A DNA stretch of 64,000 bases from RGIG9379 sp031553005 (lineage in GTDB: Bacteria > Bacteroidota > Bacteroidia > Bacteroidales > Paludibacteraceae). A model generated the notes under the pieces. That model saw only the letters and a list, made by a program, of their open reading frames with translations. It was not told the DNA's origin and ran no database searches. The stretch is taken from contig JAVBMA010000031.1 of the NCBI GenBank assembly GCA_031553005.1, positions 1-64,000 on the forward strand. Reading direction: 5' to 3'. The position numbers were made by a program, and so were the translations under genes. Positions 1 through 8,089 of this stretch are shown in pieces. How positions within the stretch are numbered: position 1 is the stretch's first letter; each line of letters starts with the position of its first letter.

Positions 1-222
1 ACGGAAACTGAGTGTTTGAGTCATTGGCGCATCCTCCATTCCTACCCACTGGAACTTACCAGTCAACATAAGGTGAGAGCAGCGCTCCGCTCCTGCTACC
101 GCCGGGTTTACCAAATAATAGTTGAAATAATACTGATCGTAAACGATCTCTTCCTGAGATTTCGCTTGGGGAAGGGATAAAACGATAAAGAAAAATAAAA
201 CTATAGTATACCTTATATTCAT
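1..222 (-). CDS. PorP/SprF family type IX secretion membrane protein (partial, N-terminus)
   Basis: The reverse strand from 222 reads an ATG, a hydrophobic signal peptide ending near LPQAKSQ, then QYYFNYYLVNPAVAGAERC and a GKFQWVGMEDAP segment. This is the N-terminal signature of PorP/SprF-type outer-membrane proteins linked to the T9SS and gliding machinery. 74 codons are visible and the C-terminus lies outside the window. Members of this family are beta-barrels of roughly 300 residues. T9SS-sorted cargo and PorZ elsewhere in the window fit this assignment. The family name rests on motif recognition only. Confidence 0.8.
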   Translation of the reverse strand, partial: MNIRYTIVLFFFIVLSLPQAKSQEEIVYDQYYFNYYLVNPAVAGAERCSHLMLTGKFQWVGMEDAPMTQTLSFR

Positions 223-434
223 TTTTTTGTTATTTAGTTCGTCAAAATTTCCAATTCTCAAAGCATCCCTATAGATATAAATAACGTACCCAAACTTTAT
301 ATAATGAATATTTCCTTTTTCTTTTTTAAAAACAGAAAAACTATTTTTTGTTGCACTGAAAAACAACAAGATAAAATACGAAATCCTTACGGAGTGATTA
401 TTTTCTATTTAAAACAAATTCATCTCCTTTGGCA

Positions 435-1028
435 TTACTCTTTATGCCTTGCTTTCAGTTCACGGGCTAAATCCTCGATCCGGATTCCCTTATAAGTCAA
501 CAATACAATTAGATGGTAAATTAAATCGGAAGATTCATAAATAAATTGATCTTTTGTCCCATTTGTAGCTTCAATAATGGTTTCAATGGCTTCTTCTCCT
601 ACTTTTTGCGAAATTTTATTGATTCCTTTTTGAAACAACTTGGTTGTATAAGAGCCTTCCGGCATTTCACGTTGTCGCTTTTCAATAAAATCCTGCAAAT
701 GGGAAAGAAATGATAAGTCTTCCAGATTCTTATCTCCTAAAAATGTATCTGCCCCCGTTGTTGATCCCTCCGGAATTGCTTTTATAACTACGGCATTGCC
801 TTCTTCATTTGCAATAATCGTATCCAGAGACAACGGTCGGTGATATTCTCCTCCTTCCAGAAGTTGCAGTTCATTCTTATCGGTATTCCACAAAGCAACT
901 TGCCGGTTCTTTTCCATATAATCCAGAGCCGATTGGTTCAGATAGCCGACTTTCAATATTTTGTTCGTCCGTTTATCCTGTACTACCGCCTGAATAAGCC
1001 CGTTAAGTTTTGAAAAATTAATATCCAT
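435..1028 (-). CDS. hisIE: HisIE: phosphoribosyl-ATP pyrophosphatase with degenerate phosphoribosyl-AMP cyclohydrolase domain
   Basis: 197 residues with the usual two-domain order. The N-terminal third aligns with HisI (LIQAVVQDKRTNKILKVGYL), which opens the ring of phosphoribosyl-AMP in histidine synthesis. The C-terminal half is HisE (LFQKGINKISQKVGEEAIE, then SSDLIYHLIVLL) with the acidic EE..E and D residues needed for pyrophosphohydrolysis. The HisI half is abnormal. The family's D-C-D-x-D metal site reads A-N-E-E-G-N, and the CHxGxxxC segment reads STTGADTFL, so no metal-binding cysteine or DCD aspartate remains. The HisE activity looks intact; the cyclohydrolase is probably dead or repurposed. 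It stands alone, with no other his genes nearby. A TAnnTTTG-like element lies at 1070-1077 on this strand. Confidence 0.85.
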   Translation of the reverse strand: MDINFSKLNGLIQAVVQDKRTNKILKVGYLNQSALDYMEKNRQVALWNTDKNELQLLEGGEYHRPLSLDTIIANEEGNAVVIKAIPEGSTTGADTFLGDKNLEDLSFLSHLQDFIEKRQREMPEGSYTTKLFQKGINKISQKVGEEAIETIIEATNGTKDQFIYESSDLIYHLIVLLTYKGIRIEDLARELKARHKE

Positions 1029-1366
1029 TTCTTCAATGCCTTGTTTCTATTCCGATTTTTTTTGAAAAACAAATATAGTTAATAAATAGAAAAAACAGAC
1101 GAAAAAAGAATAGATTTAACTACTATCTACCTTAGATTTATGTTAAATAAATCATTTTCAATCCAATATTGAAATTAATATAAGATTGAAAATAATAAGT
1201 TTTCTTATATAATGCCGAAAGTATTGCCTTTTTCAAAAAAAACACAAGGGATATAACGTTTAAAGAAAAAGGAGGTAATGATTTGGTTATTAGTGATTCT
1301 TATATCAAAATTTCATTAATTTGACGTATTTTTGCTTTGCTGTTTTTAAAATTTTCAGAAATAAAA
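1029..1366. other. Intergenic region between divergent hisIE and the ABC exporter genes
   Basis: About 340 A+T-rich bases with no open frame that looks like a gene. TATATTTG on the minus strand at 1070-1077 could serve hisIE, and TATTTTTG at 1327-1334 on the plus strand could serve the ABC transporter. Neither has a clear TTTG box at the expected upstream distance. Confidence 0.5.
1327..1334 (+). promoter_or_regulatory. Candidate Bacteroidota -7 element for the ABC transporter gene
   Basis: TATTTTTG matches TAnnTTTG and sits 33 bases before the chosen ATG at 1367. No good -33 TTTG is seen, so the call rests on the -7 element and position. Confidence 0.4.
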
Positions 1367-2278
1367 ATGTTGTTAGAAACAAAAAATATTGTAAAACAAT
1401 ATTCCGGACATTTAGCGCTGGATAAGGTAAGCATTTCAATTCCACAAAATAGTATTTACGGATTATTAGGGCCCAATGGCGCGGGAAAAACAACATTTAT
1501 CCGCATTATCAATGGCATTATAAAGCCGGATAGCGGAGAACTATTTTTCCAAGGGAAACGGCTACGTCCGGAAGATGCCGGCTTTATGGGTTACCTGCCG
1601 GAGGAACGCGGCTTGTACAAAAAAATGAAGGTCGGGGAACAAATCCTGTACCTTGCCCGCCTGAAAGGATTGCCGAAGGATGAGGCTGCAAAGAGAATGA
1701 CATACTGGCTCGACAAGTTTGAAATCGGTTCGTGGAAAAATAAGGCTGTGGAAGAGTTATCGAAAGGAATGCAGCAAAAAATACAATTTATAGTGACGGT
1801 TCTTCACGAACCTGAATTCCTTATTTTTGACGAGCCTTTTAGCGGTTTTGACCCATTGAATGCCAACCTATTGAAACAGGAGATATTGGAACTGCACAAG
1901 AAAGGAAGCAGCATCCTTCTTTCAACTCATGATATGTTTTCGGTAGAAGAGCTTTGTGATAATATTTCACTGCTTAATAAATCGAGAGTTGTGTTGGAAG
2001 GAAATGTATCTGAAATCAGAAAGAGGTACAAAAAACATATTTTTAATATAAAAACGGATGATATCAATGTAACTATTCCCCCGAATGGCTTATTTGAAGT
2101 AATATCGACCAAACAGAGAAAAGGAATAAATGAAATAAAGATAAAATCAAAAGTGCCTGTTTCGGGAAATGACCTAATCCGCGAAATTCTGCCTTATTGC
2201 TCTTTACTCTCCTTCGAAGAAGAGATGCCGGGCATGAATGAAATCTTTATCAAAACCATTAAAAACACAAACGCCTAA
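1367..2278 (+). CDS. ABC transporter ATP-binding protein (NatA-like, ABC-2 exporter)
   Basis: 303 residues. Walker A GPNGAGKTT lies at residues 35-43, the signature LSKGMQQK near 131-138, Walker B FLIFDEP at 151-157 and the switch histidine in LLSTHD near 188. The C-terminal 80 residues form the extra domain found in NatA/DrrA-type ATPases. It should power the membrane partner encoded at 3480-4760, exporting an unknown substrate (sodium in NatAB, drugs in others). An in-frame TTG ten codons upstream exists, but the ATG at 1367 gives the normal family N-terminus (LLETKNIVKQY). The partner gene is unusually separated by a YhcG nuclease gene. Confidence 0.9.
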   Translation: MLLETKNIVKQYSGHLALDKVSISIPQNSIYGLLGPNGAGKTTFIRIINGIIKPDSGELFFQGKRLRPEDAGFMGYLPEERGLYKKMKVGEQILYLARLKGLPKDEAAKRMTYWLDKFEIGSWKNKAVEELSKGMQQKIQFIVTVLHEPEFLIFDEPFSGFDPLNANLLKQEILELHKKGSSILLSTHDMFSVEELCDNISLLNKSRVVLEGNVSEIRKRYKKHIFNIKTDDINVTIPPNGLFEVISTKQRKGINEIKIKSKVPVSGNDLIREILPYCSLLSFEEEMPGMNEIFIKTIKNTNA

Positions 2279-2317
2279 ATAAAAATAAGGGCACATATTC
2301 AATTAGGCTAAGTTGAT

Positions 2318-2325
2318 TATTTTTG
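2318..2325 (+). promoter_or_regulatory. Candidate -7 element ahead of the yhcG-like gene
   Basis: TATTTTTG matches TAnnTTTG and lies 20 bases upstream of the ATG at 2345, inside the short gap after the ATPase gene. It suggests that the nuclease gene can be transcribed separately from the exporter operon. Confidence 0.4.
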
Positions 2326-2344
2326 CATTTAAACATGTTTATAA

Positions 2345-3487
2345 ATGAGTATTGATTTAATAAAAAACCCGGATTTTAAACAGTGGCTTACAGATTTGAA
2401 AGTTCGTATCCGTCAAAGTCAACTGAAAGCGGCAATAAAAGTTAATTCTGAATTATTGCACTTATATTGGGATTTAGGACATGATATAACTATTCGCCAA
2501 ATGGATGCAGTCTGGGGAAGCGGCTTCTTTGAACAATTAAGTAAAGAATTAAAGTCCGAGTTTCCTGATATGCAAGGGTTTTCTCCTACAAATTTGAGAT
2601 ATTGCAAATACTTTTATTTATTTTATTCACAAAATAACCAGATTCATCACCAAGCTGGTGATAAAATAGATTTTCTATATAAGAAAAATAAAGATTCTAT
2701 TGCTGATAATAAAAGTACAACTCAAATTCATCACCAAATTGGTGACGAATTTGATAATAATTCAATATTCCAAATTCCTTGGCGGCATCATGTAGAAATC
2801 TTTACTAAATGTAAAACAATAGATGAAGCGTTGTTTTACATTGGAAAGACAATTAAAAACGGATGGAGCCGGGCTGTATTAATGAATTTCATCGAAGCCG
2901 GAGCGTATCAAAGTCAGGGAAAAGCAATTAATAATTTTGACCGTTTATTGCCTGATATACATAGTGATTTAGCAAAAGAAACCCTAAAAGACCCTTATAA
3001 TTTTGATTTTCTCACGCTTACTGAGAATTTTAAGGAAAAAGAACTGGAAGATGCTTTGGTTTCAAATATTACCAGGTTTTTGTTGGAACTTGGACAAGGT
3101 TTTGCGTATGTAGGAAGACAATATCCGATACAAATAGGAAATAAATCGCGAAATATTGATTTGCTGTTTTATCATCTGGAATTACGCTCTTATGTTGTTA
3201 TAGAGTTAAAAATCAAGGAATTTGAACCTGAGCATACCGGTCAGCTCGGATATTATATTGCAGCGGTTAACAACCAGCTAAAGAAAAATATGGATAATCC
3301 TACTATCGGGTTACTTATCTGTAAAACAAAGGATAATATTGATGCTAAATATTCATTGGAAAGCAGCAGTCAACCAATAGGGATTGCAGAATATACATTT
3401 TCAAAATTACTACCGGAAAATTTTAAATCTTCACTCCCATCTATCGAAGAGATTGAAAGGGGGCTAAATCAAGATATCAATGAGTAA
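2345..3487 (+). CDS. YhcG-type PDDEXK nuclease (DUF1016)
   Basis: 380 residues. The N-terminal DUF1016 region starts with LLHLYWDLGHDI (residues 37-48) and VWGSGFFEQLSKELK, and continues with IPWRHHVEIFTK near 144-155. The C-terminal PDDEXK domain shows the IDLLFYH aspartate (D272) and the ELK pair (E287, K289), the usual nuclease active site. Such proteins bind and cut DNA and are often found in defence or mobile contexts; the biological role is not settled. The gene splits an ABC-2 ATPase/permease pair, overlaps the permease start by 8 bases, and has its own likely promoter at 2318. Residues 98-140 hold a low-complexity linker with two IHHQxGD copies. Confidence 0.9.
   Translation: MSIDLIKNPDFKQWLTDLKVRIRQSQLKAAIKVNSELLHLYWDLGHDITIRQMDAVWGSGFFEQLSKELKSEFPDMQGFSPTNLRYCKYFYLFYSQNNQIHHQAGDKIDFLYKKNKDSIADNKSTTQIHHQIGDEFDNNSIFQIPWRHHVEIFTKCKTIDEALFYIGKTIKNGWSRAVLMNFIEAGAYQSQGKAINNFDRLLPDIHSDLAKETLKDPYNFDFLTLTENFKEKELEDALVSNITRFLLELGQGFAYVGRQYPIQIGNKSRNIDLLFYHLELRSYVVIELKIKEFEPEHTGQLGYYIAAVNNQLKKNMDNPTIGLLICKTKDNIDAKYSLESSSQPIGIAEYTFSKLLPENFKSSLPSIEEIERGLNQDINE
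2723..2753 (+). repeat. Hairpin-forming segment inside yhcG, second of two related copies
   Basis: CAAATTC-A-TCACC on the left pairs with GGTGA-C-GAATTTG on the right around AAATT. A related but shorter hairpin (ATCACCA/TGGTGAT) lies at 2646-2662. Both encode the IHHQxGD linker copies between the two DUF1016 parts. Confidence 0.6.
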
Positions 3488-4760
3488 AATCTCTATAATT
3501 ATTCAGCGGGAATACTTTACAAGAATCAGGAAAAAGTCATTTATGATAATGACTCTGCTGATTCCTTTATTGATGGCCTGTATTGTATTTATTCCGGCAA
3601 GATTAACCCAGATAAAAGAGCCGGGAATAAAAAATATAACTGTAATTGACCAGACAGGCAGATATGAAAATGCTTTCCATTCGAACGAATTATACCAATT
3701 TTATCTGATTAACCAATCTGCCCATTTTCCATACGAAGAGAGTAAAAACGATGCCCTGATTGTTATTTCGGACAATTTGTCGAATAATCCGGACGGGATT
3801 ACAATTTATTCCGACAGGCAGGTCAATCCGGAACTTAAGTCTTATATTTCCGGATTATTGAGTCCTTTTGTTAGGGACGAGAAGTTGCAACAATATGATA
3901 TTCCTAATTTGAAAGAAATCGTAGAGAAAGTAAATATTAATGTTGACATTCAGGAAGTCAGGTGGACAAACACCACAGAAGAAGAAGCCTCAACAGAAAT
4001 AGTTATGGCAACAAGCTTGACTGCGGCCATTTTAATCTATTTCTTCATCCTGATGTATGGCAGCTTGGTGATGCGTGGAGTTGTAGAAGAAAAAACAAAC
4101 CGTATTGTTGAGATAATTATATCCTCGGTCAACTCATTTGAATTGATGGCCGGGAAAATCATCGGGATTGCATTGGTCGGGCTTACTCAGTTTTTGATAT
4201 GGGTTGCTCTTATCGTTGTAGTTGGCTCTATTTTCGGAAGCGGGTTAGAAAATGAAATCATGCAAAAGGCGGTCTTATCCCACGGTTCAGAGTCAGATAT
4301 TTTGTCGGGAAATTCCTTTTTTTCTGTTTTTTCATTTTCCTATCTAATAACAACCGGCGTTTTTTTTGTTATCTATTTTATAGGAGGATACTTGCTATAT
4401 GCATCTTTATTTGCGGCTATCGGGGCGGCATCCGACAGCGAAACGGATACGCAACAATTTATGCTTCCTCTCACCTTTCTGGTTACATTTGCCCTTTTTA
4501 TCGCTATTTATAGCATAAATAACCCAGATAGCACATTGACATTCTGGTGCTCCATGATTCCATTTACATCACCTATTGTCATGGTGGTCAGAATTCCGTT
4601 AGGTGTTCCGTTTTGGGAAATAATTTTATCCGTATTAATCTTGTTTTTCTCTTTTATCAGCATAACCCGGATAGCGGCAAAAATATACCGCACAGGAATC
4701 TTGATGTATGGTAAAAAAGTAACTTATAAGGAAATCTGGAAATGGGTGAAAAACGGATAA
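3480..4760 (+). CDS. ABC-2 type transporter permease (NatB-like)
   Basis: 426 residues. A first membrane segment follows the amphipathic start (MIMTLLIPLLMACIVFIPA, about residues 22-40). A large extracytoplasmic domain of about 140 residues follows, then five or more membrane helices from residue 175 on. VMRGVVEEKTNRIVEIIISS is the conserved ABC-2 signature preceding the core helices. It is the channel partner of the ATPase at 1367-2278. The start overlaps the nuclease stop by 8 bases, so translation of the two may be coupled. The substrate cannot be read from sequence. Confidence 0.9.
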   Translation: MSKISIIIQREYFTRIRKKSFMIMTLLIPLLMACIVFIPARLTQIKEPGIKNITVIDQTGRYENAFHSNELYQFYLINQSAHFPYEESKNDALIVISDNLSNNPDGITIYSDRQVNPELKSYISGLLSPFVRDEKLQQYDIPNLKEIVEKVNINVDIQEVRWTNTTEEEASTEIVMATSLTAAILIYFFILMYGSLVMRGVVEEKTNRIVEIIISSVNSFELMAGKIIGIALVGLTQFLIWVALIVVVGSIFGSGLENEIMQKAVLSHGSESDILSGNSFFSVFSFSYLITTGVFFVIYFIGGYLLYASLFAAIGAASDSETDTQQFMLPLTFLVTFALFIAIYSINNPDSTLTFWCSMIPFTSPIVMVVRIPLGVPFWEIILSVLILFFSFISITRIAAKIYRTGILMYGKKVTYKEIWKWVKNG

Positions 4761-4813
4761 TGAAAACATTATCTTTTATGATTTTCAATCACATCCGATT
4801 TTTCCCAATGTTT

Positions 4814-6136
4814 CTATTTTGCTTTTTCAAAACGGGTTTTTATTCCTTTTATCTTTTCATTTTTTATCCGCAAAATCAAATTGTCTATCTCCGTCTCTTT
4901 GATTGCAGCATACGAAAAGTGTTCCTTGACTTCTATCTTCCCCAGATTTTCTTTCTCCAGACCTCCTTTTTGCATTAAAAATCCGGCGATATCACCTTTA
5001 CTCAGTTTTTCCTTCTTCCCTTTTCCGATATAGAGTGTTGCCCATAAGGGTTTATCAGGCATATTATATCTTTCGGGTAAATTCTCTTCCGGAAAATCAG
5101 CACTTAAAAAACCGGGTATTTTCTCTTCGGGATGCAAGATGAGATAAGATGTCCCGCGCGCATACATACGGGCAGTCCGTCCGTTCCGGTGAGTAAAGGC
5201 TTCTTCATTGACAGGCAAGTGATAGTGTACGACATTTTCAATTTCAGGAATATCCAGTCCCCTTGATGCCAAATCGGTAGAAACTAACAAATAGCAACTT
5301 CCGTTCCGGAACATAAAAAGGGATTTTTCCCTATCGGGCTGTTCCATGCCACCATGAAACAATCCGCAAATAAGCCCTTTATCCCTTAAAAACTCCCCTA
5401 CTCTTTCCACAGATTCCCTATGATTACAGAAAACCAGTGTCGAACGGTTTCCGGCATGACAAATAAGCCGGAATAATGTATTTAGTTTATCTTTTTCGGG
5501 AGAAACTACTTTCCGGATTCGTAATCCTTTCACCACCTCCTTTTTTGCAAGGAAATCCAACCGCAATGGATCGGTAATCCCCGTGAACGAAGGAATCTCT
5601 TCCGGCTCGGTAGCGGATAGCAGTATCCTTTTATTCAATCCCGAGAGCCGGGAAATAATAAAAGACATCTCTTCCGTAAAGCCAAATTCCAACGACTTAT
5701 CAAATTCGTCCAATATCAAAATACAAATTGTATCCGGCGAAAAATTTCCCTGTTTAATATGGTCGGTTATGCGTCCCGGAGTACCGATAAGCAATGCGGG
5801 AGTATTCTCCAACATCCTTTTCTCGGTAATCACCGAATGTCCTCCATAGCAACATCCCACCGAAAAACCGCTTCCTATAGACCGGAAAACCTGCTCTATC
5901 TGCAATGCCAATTCACGCGAAGGAACAAGTATCAATGCCTGAATCTCTTTACGGGCAGAATCCAACTGATTCAGGAGCGGCAACAAAAACGCCAGCGTTT
6001 TACCGGAACCTGTCGGCGAAAGCAAAATAATATCCCTTTTTTCTTCATTCGCTTTCAAAGAGGCTTTTTGCATCTCATTCAAATCCGGTATGGATAAATT
6101 TTCAAGCGCTTTCCCAATCAAATCCGTTTGCTTCAT
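4814..6136 (-). CDS. DEAD-box RNA helicase, DbpA-like
   Basis: 440 residues from the ATG giving MKQTDLIGKAL; an upstream in-frame extension exists but is unlike the family. Motif I is SPTGSGKT, motif Ia PSRELALQ, motif II DEFD instead of DEAD, motif III LSAT for SAT, and motif VI HRNGRTAR. After the RecA-like domains, the last 75 residues (WATLYIGKGKKEKLSKGDI onward) look like the DbpA RNA-binding domain, which in DbpA recognises 23S rRNA helix 92. The likely role is late assembly of the large ribosomal subunit. The gene is convergent with the ABC operon, with about 50 bases between stops. Confidence 0.88.
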   Translation of the reverse strand: MKQTDLIGKALENLSIPDLNEMQKASLKANEEKRDIILLSPTGSGKTLAFLLPLLNQLDSARKEIQALILVPSRELALQIEQVFRSIGSGFSVGCCYGGHSVITEKRMLENTPALLIGTPGRITDHIKQGNFSPDTICILILDEFDKSLEFGFTEEMSFIISRLSGLNKRILLSATEPEEIPSFTGITDPLRLDFLAKKEVVKGLRIRKVVSPEKDKLNTLFRLICHAGNRSTLVFCNHRESVERVGEFLRDKGLICGLFHGGMEQPDREKSLFMFRNGSCYLLVSTDLASRGLDIPEIENVVHYHLPVNEEAFTHRNGRTARMYARGTSYLILHPEEKIPGFLSADFPEENLPERYNMPDKPLWATLYIGKGKKEKLSKGDIAGFLMQKGGLEKENLGKIEVKEHFSYAAIKETEIDNLILRIKNEKIKGIKTRFEKAK

Positions 6137-6280
6137 TTTTTTTAATTTTCTGTAAAGATACAATCTAATATCAGAACGTAAATGAAGCAGATAACACAAA
6201 TTTTCGCAGATATTATGTTTAACTTCATTTTCTTTGCATATTTGCAAAGACGGTTAATGCACCTAAAAAATGAATCCTTT

Positions 6281-6934
6281 ATGAAAAAATATATTGATAT
6301 CCACACTCACCAAAAGGAAAACCGCGAAAATATTTTTTCATTACATAATATAAATCCGGAAGATTTTATTCAATTGCCGGACAACAGAGAAAGTTATTTT
6401 TCTACCGGAATACACCCGTGGCATATTAATGAAAAGGTGGAAGAATCAATAAATATATTGAAAAAAATTGCATTCAATCCTCATATTATAGCTATCGGCG
6501 AAACCGGATTAGATAAACTTTGCAGTGTTAATTTCGAACTGCAAAAAGAGATTTTTATCTGCCAAATTGATATTGCAAAAGAAGCCGGGAAGCCTCTTGT
6601 CATACATTGTGTAAAAGCTTGGAATGAGATACAACAGATATTAAAAGAAATGCGATTTAACATGCCTGTTATATTTCATGGTTTCCGCGGAAAACCACAA
6701 TTGGCTGCCGATTTACTCAAAACAGGTTATTACTTATCATTCGGAAAGCTTTTCAACAGGGAAAGCCTCCAAATTACTCCCCTTGACCGCCTTTTCTTAG
6801 AAACGGACGACAATGATTTTTTGATAGAAGAAATATATCATCCTGTTGCCGATATCAAAGGGATAGCTGAAAAAGAACTTATTAATGCTTGTTGGAAAAA
6901 CTTCGGGGAGTGTTTTGAAAAAGGGGATTTTTAA
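6281..6934 (+). CDS. TatD family metal-dependent hydrolase
   Basis: 217 residues from the ATG at 6281; the longer in-frame start at 6182 adds an unrelated leader. Metal-binding motifs of the TatD TIM barrel appear in order: DIHTH near residue 6, GIHPW near 44, GETGLDK near 74, VIHC near 107, FHGF near 131, and LETDD near 176. TatD proteins are 3'-5' DNA exonucleases or related phosphoesterases. The protein is somewhat shorter than the usual 255 to 265 residues, with the cut mainly in the loops and the C-terminus. It stands alone, head to head with the helicase gene. Confidence 0.85.
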   Translation: MKKYIDIHTHQKENRENIFSLHNINPEDFIQLPDNRESYFSTGIHPWHINEKVEESINILKKIAFNPHIIAIGETGLDKLCSVNFELQKEIFICQIDIAKEAGKPLVIHCVKAWNEIQQILKEMRFNMPVIFHGFRGKPQLAADLLKTGYYLSFGKLFNRESLQITPLDRLFLETDDNDFLIEEIYHPVADIKGIAEKELINACWKNFGECFEKGDF

Positions 6935-7016
6935 GATTAACATACTCGTTTATCTAAATAAAGGAATCAATACTTTTTCGTAACTATTTTCTGTAAATGA
7001 CTATAATCTACCTGTA

Positions 7017-7865
7017 TTATTCGTTTAATTCTTTATTTTTACCTTTTTTAATTATCATTCCCGATTTGACATTAAGCGGAGAAACAGCCGGTTTTCCGGT
7101 ACTTTTTTCAATTTGTTCTCGGGCAACTTTAGCAGCAGTCGCTCCTTCTCCTGCTATTTGCGCACTTTCTTCAAAAGTTGAAGGTTGACGTTCTATGGAA
7201 ATATCTGTTGCTGCAACTTCTGCTAACATATTTAGTACGAGTTCAGTATTCGTCATATTATCGCGAAGATTTTCCTTTTTCAATCCTTTGAATTTTTTAT
7301 ATTCTCGAGTGGACATTCCACTCCAAGTTTTACTCATCAAATCAGTCAGATCGGCATATTCCTTTCCTTGTTGTACTCCACTTTTATCCCATTCATCTGT
7401 TAGTGACTTGCGTACTTCAATTGATTTTATTCGTTGATTTATCCAATTTTCACTATAACCCAATCGGCGATAGTTTTGAATGGCACGGTCAATCGACAAC
7501 TCAGGGTCTACTGTCTCGGCAATCCTCTCACTTCCGACCTGAGCTAACCACATTTTGAAGGGTTCAGCCTTTTTGCTTGGAATAGATTGTATCAAACGTA
7601 AAATCTGTGTTGAATCTGCAACATCGGTAAGGTAAAATTTCCCATCTTCCGATTGCAATTTCAGTTGTCCTATGTTTTGGGACAACTCACTTCCTTCCTT
7701 TTTCAGTTTGGTTTTCAGTGCATTCCAGTACTTACGTGGGCGTGGGCTATCTGTCAGAATTTCAATCACATCGACCACTGAAAAATACCACTCTTCTTTT
7801 TCTTCATCCCATACAGTGCGTACTCTCTTGTTTTCAAACAGTTTTATTTTCGTTTCTTTTTTCAT
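7017..7865 (-). CDS. Bro-N domain protein (phage antirepressor-like)
   Basis: 282 residues. The N-terminus IKLFENKRVRTVWDEEKEEW followed by YFSVVDVIEILTDSPRPRKYW is a classic Bro-N domain, and LSQNIGQLKLQSEDGKFYLTD continues it. The middle contains SKTWSGMSTREYKKFKGLKKE, also seen in Bro-N proteins that sit beside type I restriction genes. Bro-N proteins bind DNA; the exact job here is unknown. The ATG overlaps the stop of the hsdS stub by four bases (ATGA), so the gene was once the third member of a restriction-associated operon whose upstream genes have decayed. Confidence 0.8.
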   Translation of the reverse strand: MKKETKIKLFENKRVRTVWDEEKEEWYFSVVDVIEILTDSPRPRKYWNALKTKLKKEGSELSQNIGQLKLQSEDGKFYLTDVADSTQILRLIQSIPSKKAEPFKMWLAQVGSERIAETVDPELSIDRAIQNYRRLGYSENWINQRIKSIEVRKSLTDEWDKSGVQQGKEYADLTDLMSKTWSGMSTREYKKFKGLKKENLRDNMTNTELVLNMLAEVAATDISIERQPSTFEESAQIAGEGATAAKVAREQIEKSTGKPAVSPLNVKSGMIIKKGKNKELNE

Positions 7866-8044
7866 TGGTTGAGATTATTAATAGTTTTGTTTTCTTCTTC
7901 TAAGTAATATAAATACACTTCTCTATATGCTTCGTAATCTTGTTTATAAGAAACAAAATTTCTTGCTATTTCTCCCTTTGCTATTTTTTCAAAAGGATTA
8001 AACAACATAAAATCTTTTAATTTATATTTTTTCCAGTCTTTCAT
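7862..8044 (-). pseudogene. hsdS remnant: type I restriction specificity subunit stub
   Basis: A 60-codon frame from ATG at 8044. MKDWKKYKLKDF and NPFEKIAKGEIARNFV match the start of HsdS specificity subunits (W-K-x-Y-x-L-x-D, then NPxxxIxKGxxAxFV). After about 35 residues the HsdS resemblance ends and an unrelated tail (EAYREVYLYYLEEENKTI) runs to a stop that overlaps the Bro-N ATG. A full HsdS is about 400 residues, so nearly both recognition domains are gone. An internal deletion joining the HsdS start to the end of a neighbouring gene explains this best. The call rests on motif resemblance. Confidence 0.6.
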
Positions 8045-8089
8045 AAACAGCATTATTTTTTCAATCTTCTTCGTTCTCTTTCAAAGTTT

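Noticed and set aside
304..495. 63-codon plus-strand frame with a Phe/Lys-rich start
   Set aside because: It overlaps the end of hisIE in antisense, has low-complexity composition and no family resemblance.
4742..4978. 78-codon hydrophobic plus-strand frame after the ABC permease
   Set aside because: It is antisense to the helicase C-terminus and overlaps the permease end; hydrophobicity follows from A+T content.
6182..6280. N-terminal extension of the TatD gene
   Set aside because: The DIHTH motif normally lies within the first ten residues, which only the ATG at 6281 gives.
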